Of a DNA stretch of 64,000 nt, positions 30,145-39,311 are shown in pieces (position 1 is the stretch's first letter; each line of letters begins with the position of its first letter). Source of the stretch: an uncultured Psychroserpens sp. (GTDB lineage Bacteria; Bacteroidota; Bacteroidia; Flavobacteriales; Flavobacteriaceae). Both the position numbers and the translations under genes were made by a program. The notes beneath the pieces were generated by a model. It made no database searches, had not been told where the DNA came from, and was given only the letters and a program-made list of their open reading frames with translations. The stretch lies in contig CANLEE010000006.1 of NCBI GenBank assembly GCA_947489585.1, forward strand, positions 1 to 64,000, given 5' to 3'.

Positions 30145-31698
30145 TTATTTAGGGTTCATCACTACAAATGGGATGATCATTTCTTCCAATGAAACACCAC
30201 CATGTTGATAGGTGTTTCTATAATAACTCACATAGTGATTATAATTATTTGGATAAGCTAAGAAGTAATCACTCTTTGCAAAAATAAACGAACTACTCAT
30301 CGTTATAGATGGTAAATGAATTGCCTTAGGGTCTTTAGCAACAAGCACTTCGCGCTCTTCATACGTTAAGCTTCGTCCAGTTTTGTAACGCAGGTTTAAA
30401 CTCGTATCGCGATCTCCAATAACTTTAGAAGGATGCTTCACATTTATCGTTCCGTGATCAGTGGTCAAGATTAATTTGAATCCTAAACTTTGAGCTTGTT
30501 GAATCATTTCTAACAATGGCGAGTTTTTAAACCAACTGACAGTTAAAGAACGATATGCCTTATCGTTTGATGCTAATTCTTTAACAACATCCATTTCTGT
30601 TTTGGAATGCGATAGCATATCTACAAAATTGTATACTATTACCGAAAGATCATTATCCTTTAGTGTTTTGAAATTATCAACCAATTTTTTACCAGCTCTC
30701 AAGTTGGTGATTTTATGGTATTCTGTTTTTAAATGTTGCAAGCCTAGTCGTTTTAATTGACCTTGCAGAAACTCATTTTCGTGCATGTTCTTTCCGCCAT
30801 CATCTGTATCATTTTTCCATAATTTTGGATGGAGTTTTTCCATGTCAGAAGGCATAAGTCCAGAGAATATAGCATTTCTGGCATATTGTGTTGCGGTTGG
30901 AAGAATACTATAAAAAGGGATTTCAGAATCTTTTTTATAATAATTATTAACGATAGGTTCAAAGGCTTTCCATTGGTCATAACGTAAATTATCAATAACT
31001 ATTAAAAGCGTAGGTTGATCCTTGCTTAATTCAGGAACGACCTTATCTTTAAATAAATTGTGAGACAGTGTTGGCGCATCTGCATCATGATCAAACCAAT
31101 CGGGATAGTTTTTATCAATAAATTTTCCAAACTGAACATTAGCCTCCGTCTTTTGAGATTCTAAAATTTCGGTCATACCAACATCTTCAATGTCTTCAAG
31201 TTGTAATTCCCAATACACAAGCTTCTGATAAAGATCACTCCATTCTTCAAAACTATTCACCATAGATAAATCCATCGCAATCTTTCTAAATTCTTGCTGA
31301 TAGTTAGATGTTGTTTTTTCTGAAACTAGCCTTGAGTGATCCAAATTCTTTTTTAAGCTCAATAAAATTTGATTTGGATTAACTGGCTTTATTAAATAGT
31401 CTGCAATTTTATTACCAATCGCTTCTTCCATAATGTATTCTTCTTCACTTTTGGTAATCATCACTACAGGAAGATTAGCGCGACGCTCTTTAATTTCATG
31501 TAGTGTTTCCAAACCTGTAAGTCCAGGCATGTTTTCATCTAAGAACACGATATCAAAATTGGTGTCGTCAATAATTTCGATAGCTTCTGTACCACTTTGA
31601 CACGTTGTAACGTTATATTGTTTTTGTTCTAAAAAGATGATATGTGGTTTTAAAAGATCGATTTCGTCGTCAACCCAAAGAATATTTATAGTGTTCAT
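30145..31698 (-). CDS. porX: PorX: response regulator fused to PglZ/alkaline-phosphatase-superfamily domain (T9SS regulator)
   Basis: 517 aa; receiver domain (ILWVDDEIDLLKPH..VFLDENMPG..ITKSEEE..DYLIKP) followed by LLIVIDNLRYDQW..TTDHGTINVKHPSKVIGDRDTSLNLRYKTGR. Confidence 0.93.
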   Translation of the reverse strand: MNTINILWVDDEIDLLKPHIIFLEQKQYNVTTCQSGTEAIEIIDDTNFDIVFLDENMPGLTGLETLHEIKERRANLPVVMITKSEEEYIMEEAIGNKIADYLIKPVNPNQILLSLKKNLDHSRLVSEKTTSNYQQEFRKIAMDLSMVNSFEEWSDLYQKLVYWELQLEDIEDVGMTEILESQKTEANVQFGKFIDKNYPDWFDHDADAPTLSHNLFKDKVVPELSKDQPTLLIVIDNLRYDQWKAFEPIVNNYYKKDSEIPFYSILPTATQYARNAIFSGLMPSDMEKLHPKLWKNDTDDGGKNMHENEFLQGQLKRLGLQHLKTEYHKITNLRAGKKLVDNFKTLKDNDLSVIVYNFVDMLSHSKTEMDVVKELASNDKAYRSLTVSWFKNSPLLEMIQQAQSLGFKLILTTDHGTINVKHPSKVIGDRDTSLNLRYKTGRSLTYEEREVLVAKDPKAIHLPSITMSSSFIFAKSDYFLAYPNNYNHYVSYYRNTYQHGGVSLEEMIIPFVVMNPK

Positions 31699-31733
31699 GT
31701 ATATTTGTTTAAATTAATGTAAAAGCTTAACGT

Positions 31734-32954
31734 TTGAAGACAAGCAACAAACTCAAAATCTTTAACGACCCAATTTACGGATTTATTACTATTCCGAACT
31801 CGGATATTTTCGATTTAATTGAACATAAATATTTTCAACGTTTACGTCGAATTTCTCAAATGGGTTTATCATATCTTGTTTACCCTGGAGCACATCATAC
31901 TCGTTTTCATCATGCAATTGGTTGTATGCATTTAATGCAAAAAGCGGTGAATGTCCTTCGTTTTAAAGGTGTTACAATTTCTGATGAGGAAGAAAGGGCG
32001 CTGTATATTGCTATTCTTTTGCATGATATTGGTCATGGTCCATTCTCTCATGCTATGGAGCATAGTATTGTAAATGGTATTTCTCATGAGGAAATATCAA
32101 TGCGTTTTATGCAAAAACTCAATAAAGAATTTAACGGAAGTTTAACGCTTGCCATTCAAATTTTTGAAGGCCAATATGACAGACCGTTTTTATGTGAGTT
32201 GATTTCGAGTCAATTTGATATGGATAGAGCCGATTATTTAAAGCGGGATAGTTTTTATACTGGCGTTGCTGAAGGCAATATTAATAGTGAACGATTAATT
32301 ACTATGCTAAATGTAGTTGATGACCGATTAGTCGTTGAAGAAAAAGGAATTTATAGTGTCGAAAAATTCTTAGTAGCACGTCGCTTTATGTATTGGCAAG
32401 TATATCTACATAAAACTGGATTGGTTGCAGAACAATTGTTAACACGTGTTTTAAAACGTGCTAAAGAATTGTCAAGTTTGGGTGTTGAATTGAGCGCTAG
32501 TAAAGCGCTATCTTATTTTCTTAAGAATGAGATTTCCGCAGAACATTTTGATAACGATACATTAGAAGCATTTTCACAATTGGATGATACAGATATAGTT
32601 GCTGCAATGAAAGATTGGCAATATCATGATGATTTTATCCTGAAAAACCTCTGTGATATGATAATTAATAGAGATTTACTAAAAATAAAACTGAAGAATA
32701 AACCAATCAAACGCTCAACACTAGATAAGCATATTAAAAACATGATTATAAAGTATAATATTTCTGAAAAAGATGCGGGATACTTTGTGTTTATTGATGA
32801 AATATCTAATCAGGCTTACCAATCAAAAAAGCAGAATATTAAGATTTTACAAAAAACAGGCAAAGTCGTAGATATTACAAAAGCATCTGACCAATTTAGT
32901 ATGAAAGCCTTGTCAAAGCCTGTTACAAAATATTATATCTGTTATCCTAAATAA
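31734..32954 (+). CDS. HD domain phosphohydrolase
   Basis: 406 aa; FQRLRRISQMGLSYLVYPGAHHTRFHHAIGCMHL, ILLHDIGHGPFSHAMEH; TTG start. Confidence 0.93.
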   Translation: MKTSNKLKIFNDPIYGFITIPNSDIFDLIEHKYFQRLRRISQMGLSYLVYPGAHHTRFHHAIGCMHLMQKAVNVLRFKGVTISDEEERALYIAILLHDIGHGPFSHAMEHSIVNGISHEEISMRFMQKLNKEFNGSLTLAIQIFEGQYDRPFLCELISSQFDMDRADYLKRDSFYTGVAEGNINSERLITMLNVVDDRLVVEEKGIYSVEKFLVARRFMYWQVYLHKTGLVAEQLLTRVLKRAKELSSLGVELSASKALSYFLKNEISAEHFDNDTLEAFSQLDDTDIVAAMKDWQYHDDFILKNLCDMIINRDLLKIKLKNKPIKRSTLDKHIKNMIIKYNISEKDAGYFVFIDEISNQAYQSKKQNIKILQKTGKVVDITKASDQFSMKALSKPVTKYYICYPK

Positions 32955-32985
32955 AATCTAAGACATTTTTCCTATTTTTGCGTGA

Positions 32986-34014
32986 ATGAACTTTACAGCA
33001 CAACAAATAGCTGGAATTTTAGAAGGTGATATCGTAGGTGATCCTGAAGTAGAAGTTTCTAAGCTTTCAAAAATTGAAGAAGGTACAGAAGGCTCTTTGA
33101 CCTTTTTGGCAAACCCCAAGTATAGTCCTTATATTTATTCTACAAAAGCATCTATTACCATAGTTAATAAAACGTTTGAACCAGAAAACGATATTACAAC
33201 AACCCTTATAAAGGTTGATGATGCGTATCAATCATTTTCAAAGCTTTTAGAATATTATAACCAAGTGAAGATGAATAAAAATGGTATTGAACAACCGTCG
33301 TTTATTTCAGAATCTGCTAAATTGGGGAGTGATATTTATGTAGGCGCTTTTAGTTATATAGGTGAAAATGTAAGTATTGGTAATAATGTAAAGATATATC
33401 CAAACAGCTATATAGGAGATAATGTCACTATTGGAGATTATACTGTTGTGTTTTCAGGAGCAAAGATTTATTCAGAATCTTTAATAGGAAGTCACTGCGT
33501 TATTAATTCAGGGGTTATTATTGGAGCAGATGGCTTTGGTTTTGTACCAGATGAAAAAGGAGAATATAGCAAAATGCCCCAAATAGGCAACGTAATTATA
33601 GAGGATTATGTAGATGTTGGTGCTGCAACGACAATAGACAGAGCAACCTTAGGTTCTACAGTAATTGGAAGAGGTGTAAAGTTGGACAACCAAATACAAA
33701 TAGCTCATAATGTTGAGATTGGTAAAAACACAGTAATAGCTGCACAAACCGGAATTGCTGGATCTTCTAAAATTGGTGAAAATTGCCTAATAGGAGGTCA
33801 AGTAGGTATCGCTGGTCATATTACTATAGGCAATAATGTAAGAGTGCAAGCGCAATCTGGTATTGGTAGACATGTAAAGGATAATGAAGTATTGCAAGGG
33901 TCTCCATCATTCGCATTTGGAGATTGGAATAAATCTTATGTGCATTTTAAAAATTTACCTAAGATTGTTAAATCCATTAATGATTTAGAAAAAAAAGTAA
34001 ATGGCAATAATTAA
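32986..34014 (+). CDS. lpxD: UDP-3-O-(3-hydroxyacyl)glucosamine N-acyltransferase
   Basis: 342 aa; N-terminal LpxD domain, hexapeptide repeats, [13 protein letters not shown]. Confidence 0.95.
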   Translation: MNFTAQQIAGILEGDIVGDPEVEVSKLSKIEEGTEGSLTFLANPKYSPYIYSTKASITIVNKTFEPENDITTTLIKVDDAYQSFSKLLEYYNQVKMNKNGIEQPSFISESAKLGSDIYVGAFSYIGENVSIGNNVKIYPNSYIGDNVTIGDYTVVFSGAKIYSESLIGSHCVINSGVIIGADGFGFVPDEKGEYSKMPQIGNVIIEDYVDVGAATTIDRATLGSTVIGRGVKLDNQIQIAHNVEIGKNTVIAAQTGIAGSSKIGENCLIGGQVGIAGHITIGNNVRVQAQSGIGRHVKDNEVLQGSPSFAFGDWNKSYVHFKNLPKIVKSINDLEKKVNGNN

Positions 34015-35407
34015 AACAGACATTAAACAAAAAACAATAGAGAAAGAAGTTTCTCTTACCGGAGTTGGTTTACATACGGGTAAGGATGTAACACTTACGT
34101 TTTGTCCTGCTCCAGTGAATAATGGATTTTCATTTAAGCGTGTTGACCTTGAAGGATCTCCTATTATCGAAGCAGATGCAAATTATGTAACCAATACGCA
34201 AAGAGGGACATGTTTAGAAAAAAATGGTGTAACCATTCAAACTTCAGAACATGTGTTAGCGGCTTTGGTAGGATTAGATGTAGATAATGCAATTATAGAA
34301 CTTAATGCTGCTGAGCCTCCAATCATGGATGGGTCATCAAAGTTTTTTGTTGAAGCACTTGAAAAAGCAGGTATTACTGAGCAAGACGATTTTAGAGAAG
34401 AATATGTGGTATCTGATGTCGTTTCATATTCTGATGAAGAATCAGGAAGCGAAATTATCGTCATGCCAGCAAAAGAATACCAGGTTACTACTATGGTTGA
34501 CTTTGGAACAAAAGTTCTCGGAACTCAAAACGCAACCCTGAATCATATTTCAGATTTTAAAGTAGATATTTCAGATTCTAGAACATTTAGCTTTTTGCAC
34601 GAATTGGAAATGTTATTAGAAAATGGACTTATAAAAGGTGGTGATCTTAATAATGCTATTGTATATGTTGATAAAGCATTGTCTCCAGAAACTATGGAGA
34701 AATTAAAAGTAGCATTTAATAAAGATTCAATAGCAATTAAACCTAATGGTATCTTAGATAATTTAACGCTTCATCATCCTAATGAAGCAGCAAGGCATAA
34801 GCTACTTGATGTAGTTGGTGATTTGGCTTTAGTTGGTACTCGTATCAAAGGGAAAGTAATTGCTAATAAACCTGGGCACTTTATAAATACACAGTTTGCA
34901 AAAAAACTGTCTAAAATTATAAAAAATGAACGTCGTAATAATGTTCCACAAATAGATTTAAATCAACAGCCTTTAATGGACGTGATTCAAATTATGGATA
35001 TGTTACCGCACAGACAACCTTTTTTATTATTAGATAAGGTTTTTGAATTATCTGACTCTCATGTTATTGGTATGAAGAATGTGACTATGAACGAAGAGTT
35101 CTTTAAAGGTCACTTTCCTGGGGCTCCTGTTATGCCTGGAGTTTTAATTGTAGAAGCTATGGCTCAGACTGGAGGAATATTGGTCTTGAGTACAGTGCCA
35201 GACCCAGAAAATTACTTAACCTTTTTTATGAAGATTGATAAAGTGAAATTCAAACAAAAAGTGGTGCCTGGTGATACCCTTATTTTTAAATGTGATTTAA
35301 TTACACCTATTCGCCGCGGTATATGCCATATGCAAGGCTATGCCTATGCCAATGGTAAACTTTGTGCTGAAGCCGAATTAATGGCACAAATTTCAAAAGT
35401 TAAATAA
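34001..35407 (+). CDS. lpxC/fabZ: bifunctional LpxC (UDP-3-O-acyl-GlcNAc deacetylase) / FabZ (3-hydroxyacyl-ACP dehydratase)
   Basis: 468 aa; [35 protein letters not shown]; second half [42 protein letters not shown]. Confidence 0.96.
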   Translation: MAIIKTDIKQKTIEKEVSLTGVGLHTGKDVTLTFCPAPVNNGFSFKRVDLEGSPIIEADANYVTNTQRGTCLEKNGVTIQTSEHVLAALVGLDVDNAIIELNAAEPPIMDGSSKFFVEALEKAGITEQDDFREEYVVSDVVSYSDEESGSEIIVMPAKEYQVTTMVDFGTKVLGTQNATLNHISDFKVDISDSRTFSFLHELEMLLENGLIKGGDLNNAIVYVDKALSPETMEKLKVAFNKDSIAIKPNGILDNLTLHHPNEAARHKLLDVVGDLALVGTRIKGKVIANKPGHFINTQFAKKLSKIIKNERRNNVPQIDLNQQPLMDVIQIMDMLPHRQPFLLLDKVFELSDSHVIGMKNVTMNEEFFKGHFPGAPVMPGVLIVEAMAQTGGILVLSTVPDPENYLTFFMKIDKVKFKQKVVPGDTLIFKCDLITPIRRGICHMQGYAYANGKLCAEAELMAQISKVK

Positions 35408-35513
35408 AAATAATACGGAGAAATAAACCCAGCTTTGACAAGAAGATGATAATGAATCTATCAATTTTAATAGCGAACACATTTCACTTTAGTAAAGAAT
35501 TAAATACGAAAAA

Positions 35514-36299
35514 ATGAACCAACCTTTAGCTTATGTGCATCCTGGAGCAAAAATTGCTAAGAATGTAGTTATAGAACCTTTTACAACAATTTATAGTAAT
35601 GTAACGATTGGAGAGGGAACCTGGATAGGTAGTAATGTAACCATCATGGAAGGTGCTCGCATTGGTAAGAATTGTAATATATTTCCTGGTTCAGTAATTT
35701 CAGCTGTGCCACAGGATTTAAAATATAATGATGAAGATACACTTACAATAATAGGTGATAATGTCACTATAAGAGAGTGTGTTACAATCAACAGAGGTAC
35801 TACAGATAAAATGAAAACTGTTATTGGAAATAACTGCTTAATTATGGCGTATTGCCATATTGCCCATGATTGTATTGTTGGCAATAATTGTATTTTTTCA
35901 AATAATAGCACATTGGCTGGTCATATTTCGATTGGAGATTATGTGGTTTTGGCAGGAATGACTGCAGTGCACCAATTCTGCTCTATAGGAAATCATGCAT
36001 TCGTTACTGGTGGATCTTTAGTAAGAAAAGATGTACCTCCTTTTGTTAAAGCTGCTCGAGAACCATTATCTTATGTTGGAATAAATTCAGTAGGTTTGCG
36101 CCGACGTGGATTTTCAACTGAAAAAATTAGAGAAATTCAAGATATATACAGAATGTTATATCAAAAAAATTATAATAATACCCAAGCTTCAGATTTGATT
36201 GAAGCAGAAATGGAAGCAACTCCAGAACGTGATGAAATTCTTCAATTTATTAAGAATTCGCATCGAGGTATCATGAAAGGATATTTCAAATCAAATTAA
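35514..36299 (+). CDS. lpxA: acyl-ACP--UDP-N-acetylglucosamine O-acyltransferase
   Basis: 261 aa; hexapeptide repeats, RECVTINRGT, AYCHIAHDCIVGNNCIFSNNSTLAGH, GINSVGLRRRGFS. Confidence 0.96.
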   Translation: MNQPLAYVHPGAKIAKNVVIEPFTTIYSNVTIGEGTWIGSNVTIMEGARIGKNCNIFPGSVISAVPQDLKYNDEDTLTIIGDNVTIRECVTINRGTTDKMKTVIGNNCLIMAYCHIAHDCIVGNNCIFSNNSTLAGHISIGDYVVLAGMTAVHQFCSIGNHAFVTGGSLVRKDVPPFVKAAREPLSYVGINSVGLRRRGFSTEKIREIQDIYRMLYQKNYNNTQASDLIEAEMEATPERDEILQFIKNSHRGIMKGYFKSN

Positions 36300-36323
36300 T
36301 AATAAAAATTACAACTATATAAT

Positions 36324-36890
36324 ATGGCTACGACATCAGATATCAGAAACGGATTATGCATTAGATACAACCACGATATCTACAAAATCATAGAATTTTT
36401 GCACGTAAAACCAGGTAAAGGTCCTGCATTTGTTAGAACAAAAATGAAAAGTGTGACTTCCGGTAAAGTTTTGGATAACACGTTTTCTGCTGGACATAAA
36501 ATTGAAGATGTACGTGTAGAAACACATAAATTTCAATATTTATATACTGATGGTGAGTTTTATCATTTTATGAATGAGGCAGATTATACCCAAATACGTT
36601 TATTAAAAGCGGCTTTAGATAGACCAGAATTAATGAAAGAAGGCGAAGTGGTAACCGTTTTAATTAATACTGAAGATAGTATGCCATTATCAGTAGATAT
36701 GCCAGCAAGTGTTATTCTTGAAGTTACTTCAACTGAACCTGGTGTTAAAGGTAATACTGCTACAAATGCCACTAAACCAGCAACCGTAGAGACAGGAGCA
36801 ACAGTTAATGTGCCTTTATTTATTAATGAAGGCGACAAGATTAAAATTGAAACAGAAAAGGGAACTTACAAAGAACGTATTAAGGAATAA
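36324..36890 (+). CDS. efp: elongation factor P
   Basis: 188 aa; HVKPGKGPAFVRTKMKS, GVKGNTATNATKPATVETGATVNVPLFINEGDKIKIETEKGTYKERIKE. Confidence 0.97.
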   Translation: MATTSDIRNGLCIRYNHDIYKIIEFLHVKPGKGPAFVRTKMKSVTSGKVLDNTFSAGHKIEDVRVETHKFQYLYTDGEFYHFMNEADYTQIRLLKAALDRPELMKEGEVVTVLINTEDSMPLSVDMPASVILEVTSTEPGVKGNTATNATKPATVETGATVNVPLFINEGDKIKIETEKGTYKERIKE

Positions 36891-36893
36891 CAC

Positions 36894-37829
36894 ATGAAAT
36901 TTCCAAAACCTCATGCGCTTAAAGAAATCGCAAATATTATCTCTGCAAAGTATGTAGGTGCTGATGATTTTCCGGTTTTAGGTATGAATGAAATTCATGT
37001 TGTTGAATCTGGAGATATTGTATTTGTTGATCACCCAAAATATTACGACAAAGCTTTAGAATCGGCTGCTACAATCGTTTTAATAAATAAAAAAGTTGAC
37101 TGCCCTGAAGGTAAAGCTCTTTTAATAAGTGACGATCCATTTAGAGATTTTAATAAATTAACACTTCATTTCAAACCATTTCAATCCTCTAATGTCGCTA
37201 TTTCACCTACAGCTAAGATTGGTGAGAATACGATTATTCAACCCAATTGTTTTATTGGACATAATGTGACTATTGGTGATAATTGCGTTATTCATTCTAA
37301 CGTTAATATTTATGATGATACGATTATTGGTGATAATGTCACTATTCATGCTGGAGCTGTTTTAGGTGCTAGCGCATTCTATTATAAGAATCGTCCTGAA
37401 GGGTTTGACCAATTGCGTTCTGGTGGTCGTGTAGTTATAGAAAACAATGTGGATATAGGCGCTTTGTGTACTATTGATAAAGGTGTCACTGCAGATACCG
37501 TTATTGGAGAAGGCTCTAAATTAGATAACCAAATTCAAGTTGGTCATGATACTGTAATAGGTAAAAAATGCTTAATTGCTTCCCAAGTTGGTATTGCAGG
37601 TTGTGTTATTATTGAAGATGAAGTAACAATTTGGGGACAGGTAGGAATTACTAGCGGAATTACCATCGGAAAAAAAGCTGTAATTTCAGCAAAAGCTGGT
37701 GTAAGTAAATCATTAGAAGGGCATAAAAGTTATTTTGGTGTTCCTGCTGACGATTTCAGAAGCAAATACAAAGAAATTGCTGCTATTAGAAAAATCCCTG
37801 AAATCCTTGAAAAAATAAAAAACTTATAA
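36894..37829 (+). CDS. second LpxD-like UDP-3-O-acylglucosamine N-acyltransferase
   Basis: 311 aa; LpxD-like N-domain and hexapeptide repeats; paralog of 32986..34014. Confidence 0.88.
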   Translation: MKFPKPHALKEIANIISAKYVGADDFPVLGMNEIHVVESGDIVFVDHPKYYDKALESAATIVLINKKVDCPEGKALLISDDPFRDFNKLTLHFKPFQSSNVAISPTAKIGENTIIQPNCFIGHNVTIGDNCVIHSNVNIYDDTIIGDNVTIHAGAVLGASAFYYKNRPEGFDQLRSGGRVVIENNVDIGALCTIDKGVTADTVIGEGSKLDNQIQVGHDTVIGKKCLIASQVGIAGCVIIEDEVTIWGQVGITSGITIGKKAVISAKAGVSKSLEGHKSYFGVPADDFRSKYKEIAAIRKIPEILEKIKNL

Positions 37830-38234
37830 ATGTTAGCAAAAGAAGTAGTTAAAGCATTCTATGAATTAGATTTAGCGAAAACGAATAATGCACTTGATTT
37901 TATCCATAAAGACTGTAAATTACTTTGGAATAGTAGTAATGGTTATACAACTTTAGATTATGAAGGTATAAAAAACATGTTGGAAGGATTGAAAAAAGCA
38001 TACCACTCATTTAACTATAGAGTAAGCCATTTGCTTGAAGATCAAAATATGGTTACTGCCAGATATACAATTTATGTCACATCAATTGAGCGACCAGAAA
38101 AGGAAGATGCTTTAGCACATTTCATTTCGATTTGGGAAGTTAAAAACGAGAAATTATACCGCTGTCATGAAATAAGTCAACTTGCAGATGATAGTTCTGA
38201 AAGTTTAAATTCTTATGCAGAAATAAAAGTTTAA
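37830..38234 (+). CDS. NTF2/SnoaL-like protein
   Basis: 134 aa; VVKAFYELDLAKTNNALDFIHKDCKLLWNSSNGY.. ISIWEVKNEKLYRCHEISQ. Confidence 0.7.
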   Translation: MLAKEVVKAFYELDLAKTNNALDFIHKDCKLLWNSSNGYTTLDYEGIKNMLEGLKKAYHSFNYRVSHLLEDQNMVTARYTIYVTSIERPEKEDALAHFISIWEVKNEKLYRCHEISQLADDSSESLNSYAEIKV

Positions 38235-38334
38235 AAACTTTTCTTAATAATATGCAATCCCTTATTTTTGCACAACGAATTTTCAACTATAAAATTCTAT
38301 TAAATAGAAATAAAATCATATAAAACAAACACAA

Positions 38335-39207
38335 ATGAGCGTTTTAGTTAATAAAGATTCAAAAATAATAGTTCAAGGCTTTACAGGTAGTGAAGGTACA
38401 TTTCACGCTGGTCAAATGATTGAGTACGGAACTAATGTTGTTGGTGGTGTTACTCCAGGAAAAGGAGGGCAAACACACCTAGATAGACCAGTTTTTAATA
38501 CTGTTGCCGAAGCGGTAAAAGAAGTAGAAGCTGATACAACAATTATTTTTGTTCCACCAGCATTTGCTGCCGATGCAATTATGGAAGCTGCCGATGCTGG
38601 AATTAAAGTAATTATTACAATTACTGAAGGTATTCCGGTTGGAGATATGATTAAGGCCTCAGATTATATTAAGAGTAGAGATTGTAGACTCGTTGGACCT
38701 AATTGCCCAGGAGTGATTACTCCAGGTGAAGCAAAAGTTGGTATTATGCCAGGTTTTGTGTTCAAAAAAGGAAAAGTTGGTATCGTTTCTAAATCTGGTA
38801 CATTAACATATGAAGCTGCCGATCAGGTTGTAAAACAAGGCTTAGGAATTACTACAGCAATTGGTATTGGAGGAGATCCAATTATTGGTACAACAACTAA
38901 AGAAGCTGTTGAGTTATTAATTAACGACCCAGAAACTGAAGCTGTCGTTATGATTGGTGAAATTGGAGGGCAATTAGAAGCCGATGCTGCAAATTGGTAT
39001 AAAGCTAGCGGAAGCAAAAAACCTGTCGTTGGTTTTATCGCTGGAGAAACTGCACCTGCAGGACGTACAATGGGTCATGCTGGAGCTATTGTTGGTGGAA
39101 GTGATGATACAGCTCAAGCTAAAAAGAAAATTATGAGAGCTTGTGGTATTCATGTTGTAGATTCACCTGCTGAAATAGGTAAAAAAATAGCAGAAGTTAT
39201 TGGATAA
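38335..39207 (+). CDS. sucD: succinate--CoA ligase subunit alpha
   Basis: 290 aa; [57 protein letters not shown]. Confidence 0.97.
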   Translation: MSVLVNKDSKIIVQGFTGSEGTFHAGQMIEYGTNVVGGVTPGKGGQTHLDRPVFNTVAEAVKEVEADTTIIFVPPAFAADAIMEAADAGIKVIITITEGIPVGDMIKASDYIKSRDCRLVGPNCPGVITPGEAKVGIMPGFVFKKGKVGIVSKSGTLTYEAADQVVKQGLGITTAIGIGGDPIIGTTTKEAVELLINDPETEAVVMIGEIGGQLEADAANWYKASGSKKPVVGFIAGETAPAGRTMGHAGAIVGGSDDTAQAKKKIMRACGIHVVDSPAEIGKKIAEVIG

Positions 39208-39249
39208 TAGTAATTTCTTGTTAAAATAAATATAAAACACATTCGTTAT

Positions 39250-39288
39250 AATTCCGTTGACTGTAACTTAGTCAGCGGAATTTTTTTT
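39250..39288 (+). terminator. intrinsic terminator after sucD
   Basis: aattccgttgact-gtaactt-agtcagcggaatt followed by a T-run. Confidence 0.85.
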
Positions 39289-39311
39289 AAAACTATAAAA
39301 TCAATCTAAAA

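Noticed and set aside
30145-31698. PglZ domain as a hint of a BREX phage-defence system
   Set aside because: It is fused to an N-terminal receiver domain and surrounded by tsaE/HD genes with no brxA/B/C/L or pglX; this is PorX of the T9SS.
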